DNA of 64,000 nt from JACMLX01 sp040384325 (GTDB taxonomy: Bacteria; Gemmatimonadota; Gemmatimonadetes; Gemmatimonadales; Gemmatimonadaceae): assembly GCA_040384325.1 (NCBI GenBank), contig JAZKJL010000003.1:689845-753844 (forward strand), given 5' to 3'. The position numbers and the translations under genes are program-made. Each line of letters opens with the position of its first letter. The first letter of the stretch is position 1. The notes below the pieces were generated by a model. That model was given only the letters and a program-made list of their open reading frames with translations. It had not been told where the DNA came from and searched no databases. Below, one piece after another: positions 29,911 to 40,078 of this stretch.

Positions 29911-32231
29911 CGGATACCGCTGCCTCGCCGCTCGCCGGACTGAACCGCGCCCAGTACGACGCGGTCATGCACACCCACGGGCCGCTGCTCGTGCTGGCCG
30001 GGGCAGGGTCGGGGAAGACCCGCGTGCTCACCACCCGCATCGCCCGCCTCATCGAGGCCGAGAACGTGCCGGCACACCGCATCCTCGCGGTGACCTTCAC
30101 CAACAAGGCCGCTGGCGAGATGCGCGACCGCATCGGGCGCCTGATCGGCGGCACGCCGCAGGGCATGTGGGTCGGCACTTTCCACGCCATCGGAGCGCGC
30201 CTGCTGCGCCGCGATGCCGATCGGCTCGGCCGCACCTCGCAGTTCACCATCTACGACGAGGACGACGCACTCGGCGTGGTGAAGCGGCTGATGGAAGGGC
30301 AGCGCATCTCGGTCAAGGAGTGGGCGCCGAAGGGCGTACTGGGCCAGATCTCGGACGCCAAGAACGCACTCGTCACGCCGGCGGAGTACGCGCGCCTGGC
30401 GCGCGATCCGTTGTCGCAGGTGGTGGCGAAGATCTATCCGCTCTACGACGAGACGCTGCGCGCGCAGAACGCGGTCGGCTTCGACGACCTGCTCACGCTG
30501 CCGGTGCAGCTGCTGCAGCAGAACCCGGCCATCCTCGACGCGTACCGGCAGCGCTTCTCGTTCATCCTGGTGGACGAGTACCAGGACACCAACAAGGCGC
30601 AGTTCCAGCTCGTGTCGCTGCTCGCGGGCAGCACCGGCAACGTGATGGTGGTCGGCGACGACGACCAGTCCATCTACGGTTGGCGCGGTGCGGACATCCG
30701 CAACATCCTCGACTTCGAGCACGCCTTCCCGGCGGCCACGGTGGTGCGGCTGGAGGAGAACTACCGCTCCACGCCGGAGATCCTCGCGCTCGCCAACGCG
30801 GCCATCACGCCCAACAAGGAGCGGCGCGGCAAGACGTTGCGCGCCACGCGCGCGGCTGGTGTGTTGCCGCGGCGGGTGCGCTGCCTCGACGAGCGTGACG
30901 AGGCGGAATACGTCGCCGACGACATCGCCGATCGACGGAGCCGTCGCAGCGTCGAGCTGCGCAACGTCGCGATCCTCTATCGCACCAACTCGCAGAGCCG
31001 TTCGTTCGAGGACGCGATGCGGAAGCGCGGCTGGCCCTATCGGCTGATCGGCGCCACGCGCTTCTACGACCGGCGCGAGATCCGCGACCTGATGTCGTAC
31101 CTGAAGCTGATCGCGAACCCTTCCGACGACGAGGCGTTCCGCCGTGCGATCAGCGTGCCGCGTCGCGGACTGGGCGACACGACCATCGAGATGTTGTCGG
31201 CGCAGGCCACGGCGGCGCGGATCTCGCTGCTGCAGGCGGCTGGCACGCCGTCGATGCTCGAAGGCCTTCGGCCTGCGGCGCGGACGGCGCTCACCGAGTT
31301 CGCCGACGTGCTGGGGGCCTTGCGCAGCATGGCCACCGAGTCGGCGGTCAACGAGTTGCTTGAAGCGCTGATCGCACGTATCGGCTATGTCGACCTACTG
31401 CGCGCGGAAGGACCGGAAGGCCTCGATCGCATCGAGAACGTGCGTGAGCTCGTGAGTGGCGCTGCCGAGATGCTGGCCGATGATGACGGCGAAGTGGGCC
31501 TGACGCCGCTCGACCGCTTCCTGCAGAAGGCGATGCTGGTGGCCGGCGCCGACGCGCTCGACCCCACCGCGGATGCGGTGACGATGATGACGCTGCACAA
31601 CGCCAAGGGCCTCGAGTATCCGGTGGTCTACCTCACGGGTCTCGAGGATGGCTTGTTCCCGCTCGCCCGCGCCTACGACGATCCGTCGATGCTGGAGGAG
31701 GAGCGGCGCCTGTTCTACGTCGGCATCACGCGCGCCGAGTCGGTGCTGATGCTGACGCACGCCGAGACGCGGCGTCGCAACGGTGAGACGATGATGGGCC
31801 GACCGTCCAGCTTCCTCGAGGGGCTGCCACAGGAGCTGATGGAGGTCGCGATCACGCCGCGGGCGCGCAGCCAGGGACGCAGCAGTTACGGTGGCGGTGC
31901 CGATGCCGGATCATCGTGGGGTCGCAGCGGCGGTTCGGCGGCGCGCTGGGCACCGCGCACCCCGCAGCCGGCGCCGATCAGCGACGCAGCCTTCGGCGGC
32001 ATTACTGCGCGCTACACGGCACGGCCCACCACGTTCGACGACGCACAGGGCGAGGCGATGGTGGCGCAGGCGGGGGCACGCGTGCGACACCGGAAGTTCG
32101 GTGCGGGCACGGTGGCGGAAGTGACCGGCGCAGGGCGTGACATGAAGGTGCGCATCGATTTCGATGACGAGGAGATCGGGCGCAAGACGCTGGTGGTGGC
32201 ACAGGCGAATCTCGAACCGGAGCACGAATAG
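29907..32231 (+). CDS. pcrA: ATP-dependent DNA helicase PcrA/UvrD
   Basis: A 774-residue superfamily 1A helicase, 3' to 5', used in repair and in clearing proteins from DNA. Motif I AGAGSGKT is at residues 31-38, motif Ia FTNKAAGEMRDR, motif II VDEYQDTN, motif III GDDDQSIYGWRGAD, motif IV ENYRST and motif VI VGITRAE. The C-terminal tail from about residue 715 contains the small Tudor-like domain (RHRKFGAGTVAEV) that binds RNA polymerase in PcrA. The ATG at 29907 has GGAG just upstream and overlaps the kinase stop. gatC follows immediately. Confidence 0.95.
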   Translation: MTDTAASPLAGLNRAQYDAVMHTHGPLLVLAGAGSGKTRVLTTRIARLIEAENVPAHRILAVTFTNKAAGEMRDRIGRLIGGTPQGMWVGTFHAIGARLLRRDADRLGRTSQFTIYDEDDALGVVKRLMEGQRISVKEWAPKGVLGQISDAKNALVTPAEYARLARDPLSQVVAKIYPLYDETLRAQNAVGFDDLLTLPVQLLQQNPAILDAYRQRFSFILVDEYQDTNKAQFQLVSLLAGSTGNVMVVGDDDQSIYGWRGADIRNILDFEHAFPAATVVRLEENYRSTPEILALANAAITPNKERRGKTLRATRAAGVLPRRVRCLDERDEAEYVADDIADRRSRRSVELRNVAILYRTNSQSRSFEDAMRKRGWPYRLIGATRFYDRREIRDLMSYLKLIANPSDDEAFRRAISVPRRGLGDTTIEMLSAQATAARISLLQAAGTPSMLEGLRPAARTALTEFADVLGALRSMATESAVNELLEALIARIGYVDLLRAEGPEGLDRIENVRELVSGAAEMLADDDGEVGLTPLDRFLQKAMLVAGADALDPTADAVTMMTLHNAKGLEYPVVYLTGLEDGLFPLARAYDDPSMLEEERRLFYVGITRAESVLMLTHAETRRRNGETMMGRPSSFLEGLPQELMEVAITPRARSQGRSSYGGGADAGSSWGRSGGSAARWAPRTPQPAPISDAAFGGITARYTARPTTFDDAQGEAMVAQAGARVRHRKFGAGTVAEVTGAGRDMKVRIDFDDEEIGRKTLVVAQANLEPEHE

Positions 32232-32549
32232 ATGGCGGTTTCTGACGCAGACGTCCTGCACGTGGCGGCGCTGGCGCGGCTGGCGATGCCCGCGGACCGC
32301 GTGCCGGCGCTGGTGCGCGAATTGAACGGCATCCTTGGGCACATGGCGGTGCTGGAGCAGGTCAACGTGTCATCGGTCGGTGACGATGCGCGCACCGCGA
32401 TGCCGCGTCGCGACGACGCCGTCGCCCCGGTGCCGCTGGTGCGTCCGCTGGCCGACTTCGCACCGGCCCCGCGCGACGGTTTCCTGCTGGTGCCGCGACT
32501 CAGCACGCACAGCCAGCTCGGCGCGTCGGACTCGGACGGTGAGGAATGA
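32232..32549 (+). CDS. gatC: Asp-tRNA(Asn)/Glu-tRNA(Gln) amidotransferase subunit C
   Basis: The 105-residue small subunit stabilises GatA in the GatCAB complex that amidates misacylated Asp-tRNA-Asn and Glu-tRNA-Gln. The N-terminus (VLHVAALARLAMP) and RPLADFAPAPRDGFLLVPRL match GatC. Its ATG directly follows the pcrA stop; its stop overlaps gatA (ATGA). Confidence 0.95.
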   Translation: MAVSDADVLHVAALARLAMPADRVPALVRELNGILGHMAVLEQVNVSSVGDDARTAMPRRDDAVAPVPLVRPLADFAPAPRDGFLLVPRLSTHSQLGASDSDGEE

Positions 32550-33918
32550 GCACGTCACTGCATGACGCGCCCGATGCGACCACCGCCCTGCGCCGCGCGC
32601 ACGAGCAGGCGTCGCTGAATGCGTTCATCACGCTGGCCGATGCCGCCGACGTGAGTGCGTCCGCTACCTCTGCACCCGCCGGGCCGATGCAGGGCATGCC
32701 GGTGGCCGTGAAGGACAACATCGCCACCACCACCCTCAGCACCAGCTGCGGGTCGCGCATCCTGCAAGGCTGGGTGAGCCCGTACGAAGCCACCGCGGTG
32801 ACGAAGCTGCGTGCGGCCGGCGCGGTGATCATCGGCAAGACCAACATGGATGAATTCGCGATGGGTTCGTCCACCGAGAATTCCGCCTTCGGCCCGACGC
32901 TCAATCCGCTCGACCACACACGTGTGCCCGGTGGCTCCAGCGGTGGATCGGCAGCGGCCGTCGCCGCTGGCATCTGCCGCATCGCGTACGGTTCCGAGAC
33001 CGGTGGCTCGGTGCGCCAGCCGGCGGCGTTCTGCGGCATCGTGGGCGTCAAGCCGACCTATGGACGCGTGAGTCGATTCGGGCTGGTGGCGTTCGCCTCG
33101 TCGCTCGATCACATCGGAGTGTTCGGGGCCACCGTGGATGACGCGGCGCTCGGCCTGCAGGTGATCGCTGGACATGACCGGCAGGACGCGACGTCGGTCG
33201 ATGTCGCGGTGGAGGACTATCGCGCCGAGGCGGGGAAGCCGCTGGCCGGCCTCGTCGTCGGTGTGCCGACGGAGTACTTCCCGGTGTCGCTCGACGCGAA
33301 GATTCGCGCCCGCTGCGATCGGGCGATCGACCTGCTGCGTGAACTCGGTGCCGAAATTCGCAGCGTCTCGCTGCCGCACACCGATCTCGCGATCCCGGTC
33401 TACTACATCCTCGCGCCGGCCGAGGCCTCGTCGAACCTGGCGCGCTTCGATGGGGTGCGGTACGGCCCGCGCGCCGCGTCGGACGATCTCCGTGGCATGT
33501 ACGAGCGCACCCGATCCGAGGGCTTCGGCCCCGAGGTCACGCGTCGCATCATCCTCGGCACCTACGTGCTGTCGCAGGGCCACTACGACGCCTATTACCG
33601 GAAGGCGATGCTGGTGCGCGAGAAGATCACCGAGGACTTCGCCAAGGTCTTCGCCAGCGGCGTGCACGTCCTCTTCACGCCCACCACGCCGTCGCCTGCA
33701 TTCGCGTTCGGCTCCAAGGCCGATCCGCTGGAGATGTACCTGAGCGACATCTTCACCGCGACCGCCAACCTCGCCGGCGTGCCCGCGATGTCGCAGCCGA
33801 TCGGGCTCGTCGACGGCATGCCGGTGGGTGGACAACTGCTCGCCGCACACTTCCGCGAGGCCGACATGTTCCGCGCCGCGTTCGCGCTCGAGCGCGCGCT
33901 GGGATCGGAGGCACGGTC

Positions 33919-33922
<4 letters not shown>
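32546..33922 (+). CDS. gatA: Asp-tRNA(Asn)/Glu-tRNA(Gln) amidotransferase subunit A
   Basis: The 458-residue amidase subunit releases ammonia from glutamine. The Ser-cisSer-Lys triad is complete: Lys56 (VAVKDN), Ser131 and Ser155 in the GGSSGGS and ETGGS blocks, with the family spacing of 75 and 24 residues. It overlaps gatC and gatB by four bases each. Confidence 0.97.
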
Positions 33923-35382
<1,460 letters not shown>

Positions 35383-36286
35383 AGCGGAATCTCGAGCGTC
35401 TCCGCGTGGCGGAGCGCCGTCTCGGGGAGGCCGAAGTGTCGCTCGGCCTCCTCGCGCACGAACGGGTCGCCGCCGCGCCGCATCGACACGCGGCGCAGCC
35501 GCTTGGCCAGCCGGAGCGCCTCGTCACCGCTGGGGTCGAACTGGTACGGCTCCGAGCGGTCCAGTCGCTCCAGCAGGTCCATCACGTATTCGAACGAACG
35601 GACCAGGTTCAGCTCCACCTCGGGCCGCGTCAGTCCCCATCGACTGTTGTCCGCCATGATGCGGTAGATGCGCTGCCAGCTTTCGCTGTCGGTCACATGC
35701 ACCATGCCGCGAAACAGTCGGCGATTGGTGCTGGTGCTGAAGATCGTCGGGCTCAGGATGTCGTCGAGGTGGGCGTCGGCGCGTGAGTGGTCGAGCAGGA
35801 TCACGTCGCGCGCGCGCCGCGGCGCGGCTTCTCCGAGGTGCGTCTCGAAGCGGCTTTCCCAGTAGCTGTGGCCGAGCGCCGAGGTGCTGCTGGTGACCGT
35901 CAGCTGCCGCGGCACGAAGAAGTTGTGCGCCACCACGTCGGCGGCCAGGTGCGACAGGTAGCCGAGTGCGAAGGCGCGCAGCGCCTCGTCTCGCGCCCGC
36001 TCGTAGATCTCGAAGCCGACGGCCCAGGAATGACAGTGGCGGCCCGTCGGCGCGTACTTCTTCGCCATCGACGTATCGGCCGCGATGCTGCCGTAGAGGA
36101 AGTCCTGCGGGAAGGTGCGGAGCAGGGCAGCGGTGCCGGCCGGCAGCAGCGTCAGCGACCGCAGCACCGCCTCGCCGAGGTGGATGTGGGTGCCTGGCGT
36201 CCACGCCAGCAGGTCCGTCGGCGTGAGTGCAATCCACAACAGCGCGACGACCAGCGTCGCGGCGATCCGGCCGAGTGTCCGCAGCG

Positions 36287-37279
36287 TCACGCGCGGCCGC
36301 GACGACGGATCTGCGGTCCGCCGCTGCGGGGGTCCGCAGTGCGACGGGTGATGATCACATCACGCTCGTCGTCCGCGTCATCTTCGTCGTCATCGTCGTC
36401 GTCATCCTCATCGAGGTCGTCATCCTCGTCGTCGTCATCATCGAGTTCGTCGTCGATGTCGTCCGCGTCGTCGTCCTCATCCTCGAGATCATCGTCATCG
36501 TCGTCGTCGATCAGGTCCTCGTCGTCGTCCTCATCGTCCTCATCGTCCTCATCGTCCCAGTCGTCCTCGTCCACGTCGTCATCGACATGCGGTGCCGCGG
36601 CGCGAACATGGCGCGGTGCAGCCTCCGCGTAGCCGTCGTCGTCCTCGTCCTCATCATCCTCGAGTTCCGCCAGCGCCGCCTCCAGCGCCGCGATGCGGGC
36701 GTACACGTCGGCATCGGTGAGCGGCGGCGAGTCGCCGTTCCGCACCCGTCGCGCATCGGCCGCGCGCGGCGTCGCGCCGGCGCCGCGCCGAAACAGGTTC
36801 GACACCAGTGCACCGGCACCGGTGCGCACGCCGCGCACCATCCCGGTCGCCGAGGCCACCGTCGATTGCGCCTCGTCCTGCACCGCATCGAGCATGATCC
36901 CGAACTGGTGCAGCCGCGATTCGCCGGCGTCGATCACGTCGCGCACCGCATCGTCCACCGCCCCGATGGTGCCCGAGAGTTTCTTCAGGTCGCCGCGCGC
37001 CTCGGTGGTCACTTCCGAGAGCTGGGTCGCGATCCGGTTCAGGTTGCGCGCCAGCGGGATCACTTCGTCGGCCAGCCCCTGCAGCCGGCCGCCCAGGTTC
37101 CGCTCCGCTCCCTTGAGCGCGCGTGCCATGCCGAGCAGCGCTACCGCGATGCCCAGCAGCAACAGCGTCACCACCACGCTCAGCACCCCCGACGCCACGC
37201 TGTACCAGGGGGCCGGCACGTCCACCGGGCGCACCAGCAGCGTGTCGGCGATCATCGCAAGAACGGGAGGGATCATCAT
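36287..37279 (-). CDS. DUF948-like membrane protein with a long Asp/Glu tail
   Basis: The ATG at 37279 gives 330 residues. A membrane helix spans about residues 27-49, a coiled coil (LADEVIPLARNLNRIATQ and on) about 55-140, in the style of DUF948 proteins. From about residue 205 to 305 the chain is dominated by Asp and Glu. A basic tail of about 20 residues ends the protein. The gene is coupled to the phospholipase gene by a four-base overlap. The acidic tail could bind cations or basic partners; this is inference. Confidence 0.7.
   Translation of the reverse strand: MMIPPVLAMIADTLLVRPVDVPAPWYSVASGVLSVVVTLLLLGIAVALLGMARALKGAERNLGGRLQGLADEVIPLARNLNRIATQLSEVTTEARGDLKKLSGTIGAVDDAVRDVIDAGESRLHQFGIMLDAVQDEAQSTVASATGMVRGVRTGAGALVSNLFRRGAGATPRAADARRVRNGDSPPLTDADVYARIAALEAALAELEDDEDEDDDGYAEAAPRHVRAAAPHVDDDVDEDDWDDEDDEDDEDDDEDLIDDDDDDDLEDEDDDADDIDDELDDDDDEDDDLDEDDDDDDDEDDADDERDVIITRRTADPRSGGPQIRRRGRA
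36367..36662 (-). repeat. Imperfect GAC/GAT/GAA codon repeat encoding the acidic tail
   Basis: About 300 bases are built from Asp and Glu codons, read on the plus strand as runs of gtc, atc and ctc. The units are imperfect and mixed, which fits a coding repeat kept for its acidity. Slippage could still change its length between strains. Confidence 0.75.
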
Positions 37280-37449
37280 GCTCGAAGTTACCTGCCGTTC
37301 CGCACGCCGCGCACCCCTGCGCTTGACCTGCTGCCATGAGTCCGGCACCTTCACGCGCCAAAGGCATCGCTGCAGCGTACGGACGGGCATCGCGGCTCGT
37401 CCACATCCTGCAGCGCTTCCTTTACTGACCCCCGTTCGGGAGCGTATGC

Positions 37450-38736
37450 ATGGCCGGTCTGCGGTATGTGGTGGAAGGTGGGCATCGACTCTCGGGGACC
37501 ATCCGTCCGTCGGGGAACAAGAACGCCGCGCTGCCGATCGTGGCGGCCGCCCTGCTCACCGCCGAGGAGGTGCAGCTCGAGAACGTGCCGCGTATCCGCG
37601 ACATCGAGACGCTCGTGCTGCTGCTGCGCTCGGTGGGTGCCGACACGGAGTGGACGGGCCCGAACAGCCTGCGCATCCATGCAAAGGACATTCACCCCGC
37701 CACGCTCGATCCGGTCTTGTGCGAACGGATTCGCGCCTCGATCCTGCTGGCCGGCCCACTGCTCGCCCGCTGCGGCTCGGTCACCTTGCCACCGCCCGGT
37801 GGCGATGTGATCGGCCGGCGCCGACTCGACACCCACTTCTTCGCCTTCGAGCAGCTCGGCGCGACCTTCACCGCCGGCGCCCAGTTCACGCTCAGCGCGA
37901 AGGAACTGCGTGGCCGCGACATCTTCCTCGATGAGCCGAGCGTCACCGGCACCGAGAACGCCATGTGCGCGGCGGCGTTGGCGAAGGGGACGACCATCTT
38001 CCGCAATGCGGCCAGTGAGCCGCATGTCCAGGACCTCGCGCACTTCCTCGTCGGCATGGGCGCGCAGATCGAGGGCATCGGCACCAACACGCTCACCGTG
38101 CACGGTGTCGAGCGCCTCCATGGCTGCACGCACACCATCGGCCCGGATCACATCGAAGTCGGCAGCTTCATCGGCCTCGCCGCCGTCACGCGCTCCGAGC
38201 TGCGCATCGCCGACGCCGGTGTGGAACACCTGCGCTCCACGCTCATGGGCTTCGAGCGGCTCGGCATCACCTGTCGCATCGACGGCAAGGATCTCGTCAT
38301 CCCGGCCGATCAGGAACGGCGTATCCGCGACGATCTCGGTGGACACGTGCCGAAGCTCGAGGACCAGCCGTGGCCCGCGTTCCCGGCCGACGTGATGTCG
38401 ATCGCGATCGTCACCGCCACGCAGTGCGAAGGCCTGATCCTGATGCACGAGAAGATGTTCGAGTCGCGCATGTTCTTCGTCGACAAGCTGATCTCGATGG
38501 GTGCGCGCATCGTGCTCTGCGATCCGCATCGTGCGCTGGTGTCCGGACCGTCGCAGTTGCGCGCCGGCAATGTCGAGAGCCCCGACATCCGCGCCGGCAT
38601 GGCGATGCTGCTGGCGGCGCTCTGCGCCACCGGCACCAGCACGATCCAGAACGTCGGGCAGATCGAGCGCGGCTACGAACGCATCGACGAGCGCCTCAAC
38701 GCGCTCGGTGCCCGTATCACCCGCATCGCCGACTGA
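37450..38736 (+). CDS. murA: UDP-N-acetylglucosamine 1-carboxyvinyltransferase, Asp-type active site
   Basis: A 428-residue enzyme for the first committed step of peptidoglycan synthesis (PEP to UDP-GlcNAc). The N-terminal SGNKNAA with Lys24 and the later FPADVMS with the catalytic Asp are present. The loop that carries the nucleophilic Cys in most MurA proteins (C115 in E. coli) reads PPPGGDVIGRRRLD, with Asp119 in its place. This change is known to make MurA resistant to fosfomycin while keeping activity. pgeF starts inside its stop codon (TGATG). Confidence 0.93.
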   Translation: MAGLRYVVEGGHRLSGTIRPSGNKNAALPIVAAALLTAEEVQLENVPRIRDIETLVLLLRSVGADTEWTGPNSLRIHAKDIHPATLDPVLCERIRASILLAGPLLARCGSVTLPPPGGDVIGRRRLDTHFFAFEQLGATFTAGAQFTLSAKELRGRDIFLDEPSVTGTENAMCAAALAKGTTIFRNAASEPHVQDLAHFLVGMGAQIEGIGTNTLTVHGVERLHGCTHTIGPDHIEVGSFIGLAAVTRSELRIADAGVEHLRSTLMGFERLGITCRIDGKDLVIPADQERRIRDDLGGHVPKLEDQPWPAFPADVMSIAIVTATQCEGLILMHEKMFESRMFFVDKLISMGARIVLCDPHRALVSGPSQLRAGNVESPDIRAGMAMLLAALCATGTSTIQNVGQIERGYERIDERLNALGARITRIAD

Positions 38737-39446
38737 TGCTCCCTCCGCACCTCAGCATCCCCGACTTCGACGAGTGGGGGCTGACGGCGTTCACCACCAC
38801 GCGGGCGGCCGGCACGTTCGGCATGCAGGCGACGGAGTCGACGGCCGAGGTGCTGGGGCGGTGGGACGGGCTGGTCCGCGGCGCCGCCGAACTGGGCGCG
38901 CCACGGTTCGCCAGCGCCTTTCAGGTGCATGGTGATGCCATCGCCGTGCACGAGGGGCGGTGGCAGGGCTGGCTCCGGACGACCGACGCGGACGGGCACG
39001 CCTGGCGCGGGCTCGGCACGGCCGCCGCGGTCACGATCGCCGACTGCGTCCCGGTCTTCATTGCGCACCCGTCCGGGGCGGCGGCGTTGCTGCATTCGGG
39101 GTGGCGCGGCACGGTCGCCGGCATCACCGAGCGGGCCATCGCCTGGTTCGGCCAGTCGGGCTTCGGCGCCGGCAGCCTGCGCCTGCACCTGGGTCCGTCG
39201 ATTTGCGGCAGCTGTTACGAGGTGAGCCCGGACGTGTACGCCGCGGTGACGAACTCGACCGTGAACCGGCCGACGCCGGTGGACCTGCGCAGCGTCATCG
39301 CCGGCCGCGCGCGGGCCCTCGGCGTGCGCCAGGTCGCGATCAGTGAATGGTGCACCAGGTGCTCAGCCGACCAGCTCTTTTCGCACCGCGCCGGCGACAG
39401 CGGTCGGCAACTGGGCGTCCTGATCAGCCCCGATCCGCGCAAGTGA
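38736..39446 (+). CDS. pgeF: Peptidoglycan editing factor / purine nucleoside phosphorylase, YfiH family
   Basis: A 236-residue member of the multicopper-oxidase-like YfiH family. Metal-site residues are in FQVHGD, HSGWRGT and GPSICGSCYEV. Family members have been reported both to keep peptidoglycan stems correct and to cleave purine nucleosides; the murA neighbour favours a cell-wall link. The ATG overlaps the murA stop by one base and excludes a long in-frame upstream extension, which would run inside murA. Confidence 0.88.
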   Translation: MLPPHLSIPDFDEWGLTAFTTTRAAGTFGMQATESTAEVLGRWDGLVRGAAELGAPRFASAFQVHGDAIAVHEGRWQGWLRTTDADGHAWRGLGTAAAVTIADCVPVFIAHPSGAAALLHSGWRGTVAGITERAIAWFGQSGFGAGSLRLHLGPSICGSCYEVSPDVYAAVTNSTVNRPTPVDLRSVIAGRARALGVRQVAISEWCTRCSADQLFSHRAGDSGRQLGVLISPDPRK

Positions 39447-39461
39447 CGATCTCACAGGCGC

Positions 39462-39490
39462 TTGAACGCGCCTGTCCCGCGGGTTATGAT
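39462..39490 (+). promoter_or_regulatory. Strong sigma-70 type promoter for the rimP-nusA-infB operon
   Basis: TTGAAC (39462-39467), a 17-base spacer and TATGAT (39485-39490) form one of the best matches in the window. The predicted start is near 39497, giving an 85-base leader before rimP with an attenuator in it. The -35 lies in an 8-bp GC-rich hairpin (39454-39475). Confidence 0.75.
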
Positions 39491-39510
39491 GAGCGGAGCA
39501 ATTCGGTACT

Positions 39511-39546
39511 ACACTGCAAAGTGTGGGGGCCTCCCCGCACTTTTTT
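39511..39546 (+). promoter_or_regulatory. Candidate transcription attenuator in the rimP leader
   Basis: A 9-bp stem (39520-39528 with 39533-39541), GCCT loop and six-T run form a complete intrinsic terminator only about 50 bases after the promoter start, yet before rimP. Just in front, ACACT (39511-39515), a GCAA tetraloop and AGTGT (39520-39524) can form a competing hairpin that uses the same 5' arm. The two structures cannot coexist, which is the usual design of an attenuator. Leaders that control rimP-nusA-infB are known in other bacteria. Confidence 0.65.
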
Positions 39547-39580
39547 GTTTCTGTAAGATTGCGTTTGAGAGGTCGGGAAC

Positions 39581-40060
39581 GTGGCGGCACCTATCGCGGC
39601 AGCTGTGCAGCAGGTGGTCGACTCGGCGGTGACGGAGGCGGGCTTCGAGCTCTTCTCGCTCACGGGCGGCGGCACCCGGAACCGGCCGCTGCTCGAGGTG
39701 CGCATCGATCGGCCCGACGGGGCCAAGGTCACGATCGAGGATTGCGCCGCCGTGTCGCGCGCGATCGAGGCGGTACTGGACGGAAGCAGTCTGGTCGCAG
39801 AGACGTACAGGTTGGAGGTGTCGTCGCCGGGCATGGATCGCCCGCTGCGGCATGCTGCCGATTGGCGGCGGTTCGCTGGGCGCCGGGTGGCGGTCACGAG
39901 CGGCGCGCTGGCCGGCAGTCGGGTCGAGGGCACGTTGCTCGGGGTCGATGACGCCGCCGACGTGGAGACGGGTGTGGTGCAGGACGATCAGGGAACGGAA
40001 CATCGGGTGGCACTCGCCGACGTGAAAACCGCGCGGCTGGTTGTCACCTGGAATCGATAG
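39581..40060 (+). CDS. rimP: Ribosome maturation factor RimP
   Basis: A 159-residue 30S assembly factor with the RimP signatures in order: EVRIDRPDG, IEDCAAVSRAIEAVLD and YRLEVSSPGMDRPLR. The start is a GTG at 39581 with GAGAGG upstream. It is the first gene of the rimP-nusA-L7Ae-infB-rbfA-truB-ribF operon and lies 18 bases before nusA. Confidence 0.95.
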   Translation: MAAPIAAAVQQVVDSAVTEAGFELFSLTGGGTRNRPLLEVRIDRPDGAKVTIEDCAAVSRAIEAVLDGSSLVAETYRLEVSSPGMDRPLRHAADWRRFAGRRVAVTSGALAGSRVEGTLLGVDDAADVETGVVQDDQGTEHRVALADVKTARLVVTWNR

Positions 40061-40078
40061 AAGGTCGAGGCGATCGCG

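Noticed and set aside
36367..36662. Repeat tract read as a CRISPR or phase-variable microsatellite.
   Set aside because: Units are imperfect, three bases long and in frame with Asp/Glu codons; there are no spacers or constant repeat.
36227..37339. A long plus-strand frame whose product is rich in Val, Ile and Ser runs.
   Set aside because: It is the antisense of the acidic-tail gene; the Val/Ile run mirrors Asp codons. It lacks start signals and sensible domains.
37323..37351. TTGACC - 17 bases - CACCTT as a murA promoter.
   Set aside because: The -10 is a poor match and the distance to murA is about 95 bases with nothing to support it.
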